Assembly (NCBI GenBank): GCA_022539475.1
Contig: VCMS01000257.1
Location: forward strand, 43,976-107,975
Source of the DNA: Gracilaria domingensis
Taxonomy: Eukaryota > Rhodophyta > Florideophyceae > Gracilariales > Gracilariaceae
Reading direction: 5' to 3'
Length of the DNA: 64,000 bases
Shown: in pieces, positions 44,265 through 54,100 of the stretch
How positions within the stretch are numbered: position 1 is the first letter of the stretch
Layout of the letters: each line of letters starts with the position of its first letter
The notes under the pieces: model-generated
What the model was told of the DNA's origin: nothing
Database searches by the model: none
What the model saw: the letters and a program-made list of their open reading frames with translations, nothing else
Position numbers and translations under genes: made by a program

Positions 44265-44711
44265 ATGAAGCGCGAAGCCCGTCGTCCCGCCATGATCGCT
44301 GCGCCGCCCGTCGCGCCAGCCGCCCCGCTGCTCCCCGGTGCGCTTCTACTCGCCTCACTCGTTGCATCTGCCCGTCCGCTGCAAATCAAGTTGCCCAACC
44401 TGCCCAACCTGCCCGAGTTGCCCAAGTTTCCCAAGTTACCAGACCTTGACCTCCCCAACTTTGGGAAGAAAAAAACCGGCGAAAGTAAGAAACCCGCCGC
44501 ACGTGCACCGCGATCCGGCACCGTCAAGGTGCGTGCGGCGGCTGGTGTAGTGCCGACCGATGCGCCGACGCTTGCGGAGTTGAAGGGCGATGCGGCTGCG
44601 GACAGCATTCCGGTTGGAGCGGGGTGGAAACGCTTCCCAGAGAGGCGTATGCCGGGCGCCAATATGGATGGCTGGAAGGAAATTGCTAAGCAGCTTACGC
44701 CGAAGAACTGA
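44265..44711 (+). CDS. small probable plastid membrane-associated protein, unknown
   Basis: 148 residues from MKREARRPAMIAAPP. A basic start and one hydrophobic stretch (about 19-33, LLPGALLLASLVASA) precede a striking proline zipper in which LP-N/E/K recurs every three residues (LPNLPNLPELPKFPKLPDLD). A basic KKK block, an Ala/Val-rich RSGTVKVRAAAGVVP segment and a C-terminal WKRFPERRMPGANMDGWKEI end complete it. I do not recognise a named family. The layered N-terminus and the AAGVVP-like processing region suggest a plastid or thylakoid protein, an inference strengthened only slightly by its position near the phycobilisome linker. An upstream in-frame extension to 44151 is possible. Confidence 0.55.
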   Translation: MKREARRPAMIAAPPVAPAAPLLPGALLLASLVASARPLQIKLPNLPNLPELPKFPKLPDLDLPNFGKKKTGESKKPAARAPRSGTVKVRAAAGVVPTDAPTLAELKGDAAADSIPVGAGWKRFPERRMPGANMDGWKEIAKQLTPKN

Positions 44712-46033
44712 GTGCTGTCTTTGTGCTCTCCATGTTGTTGCTTCCTGCTTAATAATCTGTTTTGTGCTAGGCTTTTGATGTTGACGCGCAAACAACTCTG
44801 CAACTGTGTGTTGTCGCCCGTTCTGTTTCTGTGTTTCAGCTGTTCAGACATTGGTTTACTCTTGATCCACACAGCGCTGTGCGTGTTTTCCTGCCCTCCG
44901 TAAACTCCATTAGTCTCACCAGTCTTTTGTTTTCTCAAATATCTGTGGCAGCAGGACTTGATTCTGTTTGCTTCGAATCAGCCACCAGTATCCAATGTCC
45001 TTTCATCCAAACTAGCTTTCTGTACACCAAAAACGAAACGCATCGCATAGGCACCTTCACGCATCAAGTCATCCAGTTGCGCAAGCGTTCTCTTCTGCAA
45101 CCTTGTCAATCAGTTTCTTGTCTTGTCCATCACGGTCTTTCTCAACTTCGCCCCTTTCCCTGAGCATATCATTGTGTCTTCGTATCGAACTTTTTCAAAA
45201 GTCAGAAGCCGAAAACGATAACAACTACGTGTCCTTCCCTCCCGAAATTATTATGTACTGCAAATGTTCTGTCTCGCTATCCATCACAAGCATTGTTGAG
45301 CGAGAAGGAGCGCCAGAATGCACTATCATGAGCGCATCGAACATCGCACTTGCGCGATAAATCTCTTTTCCATCACGAGCACTACAGGTATCTTATTCCA
45401 AAAGGTGTGTGAACAAGTTGCGAAGGTTTCGCAAAAGAACTTTTTAGCATCTTTCGCAACGTCAATGAGGTTAGGAGCGAAGGGCTGTCTAACAAAATAA
45501 GCATTGCGGTGCGGTGGTCATCTGCAGGGGGGCGTTCCAGACGGAAAGTGACGATATGAATATAGTTTGTCACGTTAACATTATCGCTAGTTGAAGTAAT
45601 GATAAGGCTCATGAAGCTCCAATTTCAACATCATCCATACCACGATGAAGATGATCATTATCAATGAAAATCTGTCTTAGTATCGATGGTCATTGCAAGG
45701 GTCCACTGCAATTGGATTAAGAAGTCATCGATGAAACTGCAATCCGTTGCAATCGGAGTGTCCCAATTCATAGGAAGACTGAATCAATGACATCTTGTGA
45801 CTTGTTGCTATCATAAAGACAGAGTAGTCAATTAGTTCGCTCTCTTGAAACAAAGTAGCTGTCGTCCAGTTCGGCTACTACATGTAGATTTCTGTCTTTC
45901 GTACAACCAGCCTATTCTTTTTCTCTTCTTCCTTATTGCGGATCACAACCTTCAATTCTTAGGATGGAGTAGAGCTTTCATTCCAGTAAGTTCTCTCCCA
46001 TGACAGAAAGAGAACAATATGTGTGTTCATTTT
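44712..46033. other. intergenic, nothing recognised
   Basis: T/C-rich sequence following the small plastid protein gene, then repeats of GAT-rich words near 45600-45800. No coding signal. Confidence 0.45.
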
Positions 46034-47427
46034 CTATCCAGTCGTGAAGACTGAGAGAGAGATTGCGCGACCAGTACTGCAAGATAGAAACGAAGTTTAG
46101 CTCAAGATAGAAGCAGATAAATGTATGGCCTGGTAACTTACCCCACAAGTCTGTCGTCCACGCGGCTGGATGCCCAACATGGAGGGATTCGTTGTCTTTC
46201 GAGTGCGGTGAGATGGCTCACATCTGTATCAACTTCTTCTACAACTCTATTCTGGGCTTCCCATAGCCGCCGGTATACAGCCCTTCCTACCAGAATTCCG
46301 ACGTGTTGAAGAACGCCAGCTGACACTAAATATCCATTCCCTGAAAGTGCCGAGTTAGATTCTCCGGAAAGATAGCAGCCCCTGGCCTCACTTACTAAGA
46401 AGGTTCCCTTGAGCGATATGGCTGCAGCTGCATAGTCACGCTCCCTAAGGTTGAACCATGTTGCCACTTGTTGATCAGATGTAAGCGTCTTCTTCCCGCG
46501 AATTGCATTCCTCACTAACTCAGGTTCTTGAACAAGAAGCGAAACGATAGCCGGGAGAGTAATGGCCACAATCGTGGTGGCTGTGAAGAACGACTCCATG
46601 CTTTCGAACCAATCATTCTGCTTGTGAACGGCTGCAGCGACACCAACAGAAAGACTGAACAAGAACCATAAAAGACTAATCAGCAAACGCCACGGAGCAG
46701 CAACTAGCACTCCGTGCTCCGTGGGTACACAATAGTGTTCTATAGTTTTGAGGCGAGCTAGTCGGGCGTAAAGGTCTGGAAAAGGACTAAGAGGTCTAAC
46801 TATTGTGCATTCATTCTCGTTGCGAAGAACAAAGTGACCACCATTTGCCGCTGCCTTCAAGTATGGAAACAACTCGTGGGAGGCGTAAAAGCCCCAATTA
46901 TCATTCGTCACGATCTCATAGTTTCCAGATGGCTTCCAGTCTTCAATGCAGAGCCCTCCTTTAGATATGCCGTACCGCCTCTTGAACTCTTTCACGCCAT
47001 CGGACTCGAGCTCCGACATCAGTTTGTCGTTTGCACGCAAATGTGCCTCAAAGATTGGATATTCCTGAACCAGTGCCTCAGGAATGACGACGGGCGTGCC
47101 AGCAACGAATGATCCGTCTCTTCGGGTTCCATCCCGCATGGAGCTTGTGCGTTGGAGATTCCATGTAATCGTTTTGGTTCGGGGAAAAATGCAGAAGAGA
47201 TCGTGGGCATCGAACGCCCGGACATGCACTCGTCCTTTGCTGCCAAGGGTGACAGCCGAAAATTTGGGGAGATCCTGATCATCAGAACTTGGAAACTGAA
47301 TGCAGTGTTCATGTCGAGCTGGCTGCATATCCGCGATTCTAGAAGGAGCATCAATTTGAACGTAGACATTAATCTGAGAAGGGCGCAGCAAAAGGCGAAA
47401 GTTGGAAACATTCGGCCATGATAACAT
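46034..47427 (-). CDS. unrecognised two-helix membrane protein
   Basis: The main exon (46142-47427) starts at ATG (MLSWPNVSNFRLLLRPSQIN). Its open frame ends in a TAA formed inside a perfect GTAAGT donor. A 65-bp intron (46077-46141) with a pyrimidine tract and TTGCAG would add 14 codons from 46034-46076, giving 442 residues; without splicing it is 429. The N-terminal 250 residues look globular and soluble (RTKTITWNLQRTSSMRDGTR, YGISKGGLCIEDWKPSGNYE, NWGFYASHELFPYLKAAANG). Two adjacent helices follow (LLISLLWFLFSLSVGVAAAV and FFTATTIVAITLPAIVSLLV), then about 130 residues with TWFNLRERDYAAAAISLKGT. No family is recognised. Confidence 0.7.
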
Positions 47428-47485
47428 TATGGGAATACGGTGAAACTCTGGTCATATGCTCAGAGGCACTGTTCTTTCTTCTTCT

Positions 47486-47990
47486 TTAGTATGGTCCTCT
47501 ACTCCTTATTTCGTAGTAGTGGGAGAGCTTCACTGTCAGATGTAGCAGGCTAACTCTCCTAAAAAAGGCCAAAAACTTCGACGGCCACTGCATAATCATA
47601 TCTATCATTGTCATGTCTTTTCTTCCGCTAACTGTAGGTAGTTCGTTTCTTCGGGACTGGTTTGTGAGTGAGCATCGAAACATTACGTGTCCGACGTCCT
47701 TGCGCACATCTACGCCACATTCGCAATGCTGAGACACTGTTATCGGTTGGATCATGAAGGATAAGGAGGCGGAGAGAAGAATCTCGTTTCATCAGGGACG
47801 CACTATCGCTTGGGTCGACCGTGGGCACCGTCGTAGACCCAGGCAGTTCTCGTTGCAGGGCCTTTCCAAATGCACTCTGTATGTGCAATCCATCAGTGAA
47901 AAGCTTATTTTGTTGACATGAGAGAGAGACATATGTGTATTGTGTGCTTGGAATGAAGACGAAATCTTGAGACGGCACGTTCAGCACTCT
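47486..47990 (-). pseudogene. 3' fragment of a LINE-type retrotransposon
   Basis: The minus strand encodes, across one frame change, a Ser/Leu segment (SASLMKRDSSLRLLILHDPT) followed by SQHCECGVDVRKDVGHVMFR and CSLTNQSRRNEL. A C-x-C-x(8-10)-H-x(4)-C knuckle near the C-terminus is typical of R1/Jockey-like LINE polyproteins (CxCG..ET.eHll..Cp...R). The upstream KLFTDG may be an RNase H trace. Truncated at its 5' side; no poly-A or target duplication was identified. Confidence 0.55.
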
Positions 47991-48132
47991 TGAAACCGAA
48001 TTTGAGGGCAGCTATGCCAGAGGACAGGGAGCCAAGACTTCCGTAGTGGAGGTGGGTGAAGCTCATCCAATTCTTGCATTACTCGGCTTCTCTCTCTGTT
48101 TATGGGTATTTCTAGCCCAATATTACTGGGCT

Positions 48133-48215
48133 TCTCTCTCTCTCTGTTTATGGGTGTAACAGCCTAATTCCGGCGTGCTACAGAACGTTTCTGTTGAAAG
48201 AAACGTTCTCTCACT
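48133..48215 (+). repeat. 83-bp hairpin-bearing dispersed repeat, copy A
   Basis: A CT-dinucleotide run, then GTTTATGGGTGTAACAGCCT, AATTCCGGCGTGCTAC and the hairpin GAACGTTTCT-GTTGAA-AGAAACGTTC (48183-48208). Nearly identical in reverse orientation at 62811-62894. The CT run with GTTTATGGGT also occurs just upstream (about 48088-48112). Confidence 0.9.
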
Positions 48216-48485
48216 TACTGGGCTTGATCACCCCGCGTGAATGTCATGGTGGATTGGGTGGATTGGCCTGCCATAAACGTCTCCCATATTGCAGAGAGTC
48301 TCTGAGATTTCTCCTTCTAATGAAGCGTCGACAAGGAGGCGTGTTTCGGTCTCAAGCTCGATTGTCATCCTTGGGCGCAAGTACCTGTAGTTGTCTTCAG
48401 TCAGTCAGCATGAGCAGAACAACGAAAACGGTGGCCCAAGGCGGAAAGGACGAGACCAGATGCAATCGGAGCATATACAATAATG

Positions 48486-48522
48486 TTGGTTCACCTTGTC
48501 ATATTATGACAGGGTGAACCAA
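48486..48522. repeat. 37-nt near-perfect hairpin
   Basis: TTGGTTCACC, one T-G wobble, TGTCAT, loop ATT, ATGACA, then GGTGAACCAA: a 17-bp stem with a 3-nt loop. No associated gene and no T-run following. Confidence 0.8.
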
Positions 48523-48914
48523 GATGACTGTATAGCTAGTGTTATACTTGACCTCCTCGCCTAAGCAGCGTAAGATCTTGGTATGAAGTGGTTGTATGAA
48601 CATGCTCTTTACTATTAGTTTTCTACCGCGACAAAACCTCGCCAGCAACCCTCTCCGCCACAGACCAAAGTGTTGCAAGCCAAGGGCACCGCCCAGGAGA
48701 ACTTCTCGCCATCAAAACATGATCTCCGCAGGACAATAGAAACCGCTCTCATCATCACGGCAAGGGACCCTTCCCTTTGCCGGACAAGACTTTCAAGCAC
48801 GCTCCTTTCAACTTCACCGCGCATCAATGTACAATTTCGAGATGTACAAGCCATTGTTAACCATATCGCTACAAATAGAACAAAAATGAGAATCAAGCGC
48901 GCAAACCCCCCATA
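48523..48914. other. 3' flank of the Cdh1 gene, nothing recognised
   Basis: Spacer between the hairpin and the Cdh1 stop codon. Confidence 0.4.
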
Positions 48915-50594
48915 CTATCTGATACTCATCCGAAGTGGTGATAAGCGGGACGAGCTGTCGAGACTCCCTCTCGGGTTCTTTGCGCTCGGGAACACGTTCC
49001 AAAATCTTAATGTTTCATCTCCGGCCCCGGTCACAATCGTCTCCCCCGATGGGGAAACGGAAAGGTAGAGTACTCTCAGCGAATGTCCCATGAGAGTGAC
49101 AACTTTAGACAAAGTGGGATACTTCCACACAATGATTTGATTTTGACTGTAGCCATGCGTCGATACAATCTCGTTCACATTCTTCGACCATGCCAAGTTA
49201 CACACTTGAGATCCTGTATCGACAGCCGCAAGGGCCGAGCTGGTCGTGGTACTCCAGAAACGTATTGTACGATCAGCTGTACCGCCCCCCGACGCGAGCA
49301 AACCCCTCGCATGTGGCGACCATGCAATAGCCTTCACCGCAGCTACATGGCAATCAAATCGCATAAGCGGTGTGTTATACGCCGCCCCGCTGGTAGATGT
49401 GCTGAGCGAACCGACGCTACCCAAACTAGCGGCACTCCAAACAAACAACTTATTGTCATTGCCCCCCGAGGCAAGCTGCGTATCATCCGGAGACCATTTC
49501 AGTCCGCACACCTCCTGAGTGTGACCCGCAAGCTTTGCAATGAAAGGTTCCTTACATCGCATGTCGCGGTTGAATATGTTCGTGTCGCGACCGCCCGAAC
49601 TGAGCACGGACGAATTCCACGCAAGGCAGCCGACGCGCGCCGAGTGACCAGCCATCGTTCTGACGAGTTTCTTGGATGCAATATCCCACACCTGCACAAA
49701 GCCTGAGCGAGTACCAATGGCAAGATGTGTACCTTGCTGATTCCAAGCCACAGAGCAAACAGGGCCGGCAAATTGCAAATCGCATAGCGTAGTAACCTTG
49801 CTCGTGCACGCCGACCACAGATAGACGCAGTTCTGCAGGCCAACAGCGAGCACGTTTTGTGATCCCCAGTCAACAAGATTCAAGTAAAAGTCATCCGTGA
49901 GGTAGGGAGCATCAAGCACTTTGAAGGGCGATCTTGAGATCTTCCTGGTGGTACGATGCGGTGTAGCGGCCATTGACAGCAGCGCATTGTTCGAGCGGCG
50001 TTCGCCGAGATAGAGGTGAGAGGTGGCGTCTGACAGAATCTGAGCAGCATCTGCTGACGCAGGTCTGGGCTTCTTGAACCGGAAAATGTTGGTATTGGAA
50101 GAGAAGGTGGCGTGCGTGGTGGAGCGCGATTGCGATCCGCTTTGTGGAGGAAGTCGCTTGAGACCCTCGAAGCCGGGATGTAGGTTGGAGGACGAGGTGT
50201 TTAAAACGGGCTTTCGGGAATAGGCGGTGTTTCGGCTGGGCGCGTTGGGAAGCGAGGCGGGAGCAGTGAGATGCGAAGGGGGTGGACAGGGTTGCGTATC
50301 TAGCAACTCTGACTTGAGCAGCATGGAGTAGCATGAGGTGGGCGGGGAGGACTTTGGGGACGCGGGGGCAGCCTGTGTGTTTGACAGGACGGCGGAGTTC
50401 TCAGAGGCGAGAGGGGAGGCGGAGGGGGGGGTGGAGCGCCGAAGGAGGTCGAAGGCGGCATGGAGATCACCGGAGCCGGCGCGCGACGGGATGAATCGGT
50501 CGGAGTAGCGATTCTTTGAGGGGGTGGAGTTGGATGAAGTGGATGTGGAGGAGGAGAAGGAGGAGGTGCTGAGGGGGCGGCGGGAGACGTGCAT
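48915..50594 (-). CDS. APC/C activator, Cdh1/Fizzy-related type
   Basis: 559 residues from MHVSRRPLST. The frame is open further upstream but is Pro/Arg filler without a better ATG. The protein recruits substrates to the anaphase-promoting complex ubiquitin ligase at mitotic exit and in G1. A Ser-rich N-terminus leads into the C-box DRFIP (D32-P36), which docks on the complex. After about 200 disordered residues comes KISRSPFKVLDAPYLTDDFY with LNLVDW and a seven-blade WD40 propeller (for example VWDIASKKLVRTMAGHSARV, GGRDTNIFNRDMR, LKWSPDDTQLASGGNDNKLF, VTLMGHSLRVLYLSVSPSGE). The last residues, MSIR, form the IR tail that binds APC/C TPR subunits. C-box, linker motif and IR tail are all intact. 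The direct run from KISRSPFKVLDAP fits Cdh1/FZR better than Cdc20. Confidence 0.94.
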   Translation of the reverse strand: MHVSRRPLSTSSFSSSTSTSSNSTPSKNRYSDRFIPSRAGSGDLHAAFDLLRRSTPPSASPLASENSAVLSNTQAAPASPKSSPPTSCYSMLLKSELLDTQPCPPPSHLTAPASLPNAPSRNTAYSRKPVLNTSSSNLHPGFEGLKRLPPQSGSQSRSTTHATFSSNTNIFRFKKPRPASADAAQILSDATSHLYLGERRSNNALLSMAATPHRTTRKISRSPFKVLDAPYLTDDFYLNLVDWGSQNVLAVGLQNCVYLWSACTSKVTTLCDLQFAGPVCSVAWNQQGTHLAIGTRSGFVQVWDIASKKLVRTMAGHSARVGCLAWNSSVLSSGGRDTNIFNRDMRCKEPFIAKLAGHTQEVCGLKWSPDDTQLASGGNDNKLFVWSAASLGSVGSLSTSTSGAAYNTPLMRFDCHVAAVKAIAWSPHARGLLASGGGTADRTIRFWSTTTSSALAAVDTGSQVCNLAWSKNVNEIVSTHGYSQNQIIVWKYPTLSKVVTLMGHSLRVLYLSVSPSGETIVTGAGDETLRFWNVFPSAKNPRGSLDSSSRLSPLRMSIR

Positions 50595-51175
50595 GGCGGC
50601 GGAGGGGGGGGGGGGGTGGGCGGAGGAAGTTCGGGCTGGCGGGGGTTGGGCGGGGGAGGAGGAGGCTGACGAAGGTGGAAGGCGATGGGCGGGAGACGTC
50701 GGTTGGCGGAGGGTTTCAGTTCTGAAGTAGTGGGGCGGGGGAGGGCGAGCGCGGGAGATTTGCCAAGGTGACGGGGGGGGGGCGAAATCGGGTGACGGCG
50801 GCGCGCGGCGCGTTGGGGGGCGGTGGCGCCGCGCGGGAGGCGACGCGCGAAGCAAAGCGTACGGCGGCGGGCGCAGGCGCCACAACGTCGACCGAAGCGG
50901 AAGCGCAGCCAAATCAGCCGCGCGCCGCGGACTGTTGGCTCACGCCGTGATTTGGCATGATTTGGCGCCGCCGGCGCTGGCCACGTGGCCACGCCGCCGC
51001 GGCCGCGCGCTGCGCGCGGCGCTGACGTGCTGCGCTGCGCAGCCTGCGCACGCGCGCGTGTGGAGGGAGCGCTCGCGCGCGCCTTGTTCGCCGTGGGCGC
51101 TGCCCGCCGACCCGCCCGCGCCCCCCCCCCCCCCCCCGCCGCGGTCGCCTGCCGCCGCCTCGTCTGCTGCTTGTC
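50595..51175. promoter_or_regulatory. bidirectional promoter of Cdh1 and XRN1 with homopolymer runs
   Basis: 581 bp of extremely GC-rich DNA between two divergent start codons. It contains a 13-G run (50604-50616), a shorter G run near 50771 and a 17-C run (51121-51137). These lie in or next to the 5' leaders of both genes. Confidence 0.55.
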
Positions 51176-54100
51176 ATGGGTACGTTGCCTGCTCCCGCCG
51201 TCCGTTTGCGTGCGCCTGTGGCGAGACTGCGTTCTGACCTTGCGCTGTTCCGGCCGCGTTTTCGTAGGAGTTCCCAAGTTTTACCGCTACATTAGCGAGC
51301 GCTACCCCCTCATCAATGCGTCGCTTCGAACCAACCACGCGCCGCACGTGGACAACCTCTACCTGGACATGAACGGCATCATCCACAACTGCGCCCGTTC
51401 CACCCCTGGCAATGGCGGAATCGACACCAAGCGCTACCATTCAGCCACGCCGCACGGCGTCAAGAGCATGCACCAAATCTTCACTGACGTCTTCAAGTAC
51501 ATAGACAACATCATCTCCCTGCTGCCGCCGCGCCGTCTGCTCTACATGGCCATCGATGGCGTCGCCCCGCGTGCCAAGATGAACCAGCAGCGTTCCAGGC
51601 GCTTCCGATCCGCGAAAGAGCGTGCGGACGAGCACGAGCGCCTCATGGCCGAGGATCCGCTGTACGCCGCCGCTGACTTAGATCCGTTCGACTCCAACTG
51701 CATAACTCCCGGCACCCACTTTATGCAGCAGCTCACCCTTGCGCTCAAGTACTTTGTGGCCAATAAGATCACAACGGACGCCGTGTGGGCAAACATTCAG
51801 GTTGTCTTGTCTGGCGCGGAAGCGCCTGGAGAAGGCGAGCACAAGATCATGCAGTACATTCGAGCCATGCGCGAAGCAGATCAGCTACCACCAAATACCA
51901 GACACTGCGTCTACGGGTTGGACGCCGATCTCATTATGCTCGCGCTCGTCACCCACGAACCGCATTTTTTTATTCTTCGCGAGAAGGTTGACTACACGTT
52001 CTGGCGGAAGAAGAGAGGTCCGCGTCAGGCTACCACGCTGGACATGACCGTGTTTGGCGAATTCGAACTTCTTTCTATTGGTGTACTACGCGAGTATCTT
52101 GTCGAGGACTTGGGTTCTGATAATAACAGCAAACTACCGTTTTTCGATATTGAACGCCTAACCGATGACTTTGTGTTCATTCTTATGCTTATTGGAAATG
52201 ATTTCTTACCTAACTTGCCAACTCTGGATATTGCTGATGGAACACTAGATGTTCTGCTTCACTTATACAAACGAATGCTTCCCATTTTTGGTGGATATCT
52301 CACTCACCAGGGCACCATTATTCCTTACAGGCTCGAGTTTTTCCTAGCTAAACTTGGGCTTCTGGAGCAAGATGTTCTCAAGGCCAAGAAAGAACTGGAA
52401 GATAAATCACTTGACTCAAGGTCCAGGAGAGCCGCCATGCGTGGAAAAACTTTTGCTAACGTGGATCTGGACATACTCTTTGGCTTTCATCTCATGGATC
52501 CAGGCCTTCTGCAAGAGCCTTTCACCCGCTCGATGATTCGTGCGGAATCAGAAGCGCTGCGGGAGAGATTGAAAAGCTCGAGGTTACCGCAGATGAAAGA
52601 AGCGTACTATGCTTCAAAGTTTGGCCAACCCATGTCCCCTGATGGCTTGGACTCTTTGTCGCGCCGATACGTGGAGGGCATCTCATGGACTCTCAAGTAC
52701 TACACAGAAGGCTGTCGTATGTGGCGATGGTTTTACCCTTATCATTATGCACCCCTCGCTTCTGATGTGACTAACATTGCCGCGGTGTTGAACGCATTTG
52801 ACAATAGTATTACACGCCAAAACCCCTTTCGGCCGTTGGAACAGCTCATGTCTGTCTTGCCTCCCAAGTCCGCTTGGTGTCTACCAAAACCTTACCGTCA
52901 ACTTATGACGAATGCTGCCTCTCCAATTCGTGATTTCTATCCGGAGTCATTTGAAACTGATATGAATGGCAAACGGAATGATTGGGAGGCAGTCGTCTTG
53001 CTTCCTTTTGTAGATGAAGAGAGACTCCTTGCTGCGATTCGAAGTATCCCTCTGTCCGAAATCAATGAGGAGGAAAGGAAGCGCAATGAGCTAGGTCCAT
53101 CTTTGGTCTACTCTCGATCGAAGTCATCTGTGGAAGATGTGCCTTCTCCTTTTGGGAGTCGCCTGCCGTCGTTTACCAGTATGGCAGTAAATGCCAGGCT
53201 GGAACTTCCATCGCTTCCAGATGGATGCCCTTTCTCGGCTCGATTGCTTCCGGGTACGAAGCAGCCCTCTTCCAATAAGCATTTGGTTGATCTTCCAAGT
53301 CTGCGACGCGTAGAGTTCGGCAGTCGATTGGAATCGATCTCAGTTAATGTTTTTGGAATGCCAAGCAAGTCTGATTCTATTGTTTTGGTGATGGGTGTCG
53401 AAATGAACGACGAAGACGAGCTTGAAGATGCGATGCGGCGTCGGACGTCATTGTCGAGCGTGCAAGAGTCTGATATAGCACCTGGGTGTCCTGTGTGGTT
53501 TGGCTATCCATGGCGAACACCAGGTTACGTGGAAACGATTGCGAACATGGATACAACTCGCAAAGTTGTCTCCCAACCCAAGGGCTATCATAAGCATACC
53601 TCTACCGCTCATATAGAAGCTTACCCTACCAACAAGGGCAAGTTCACTACGGATATAAATATGGTGGTGAGCGAACTGTTCCAGAAGAAGGCCATTATGA
53701 TCACTCAGCCAAAAGAGATTATTGGTGTGAAAAGGGTAAAGCCCGAAAGTCATGTTCACTATGATGGGGGGGACAAGGTAATGTTGTACCATGATCGCTT
53801 CGTCCAGCGACGTACCAGTCCCCTATCTCACGAGCGAAGACAACACCAGACGAAGAGGATAGCAGAGAATCAAATGGCGTTGTACATTGGCCATGGTCCG
53901 TATTTCGGCTGCATGTGCACTGTACTTCGTAGTACAGGATCTGGAACAGTTACCACTAAGTTCGCTAGATCTGAAGCCTCTGCAAAAGAGGCTGCCTTTG
54001 GATATCGCATAGTTGCAATGGCAGATCGGTCTCTGCGATGGTTGACAACCTCAAGATTGGCTGTCGCTGCCGGGATGAAACCGGCTGTTGTCGATGCTGT

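Noticed and set aside
50594-50912. N-terminal extension of Cdh1
   Set aside because: The upstream frame is Pro/Arg/Ala filler from GC-rich leader DNA; the C-box lies close to the downstream ATG as in relatives.
50985-51267. Unspliced 93-residue N-terminal extension of XRN1
   Set aside because: Low-complexity translation of the GC-rich promoter; the 4-nt exon plus intron model restores the conserved MGVPKF start.
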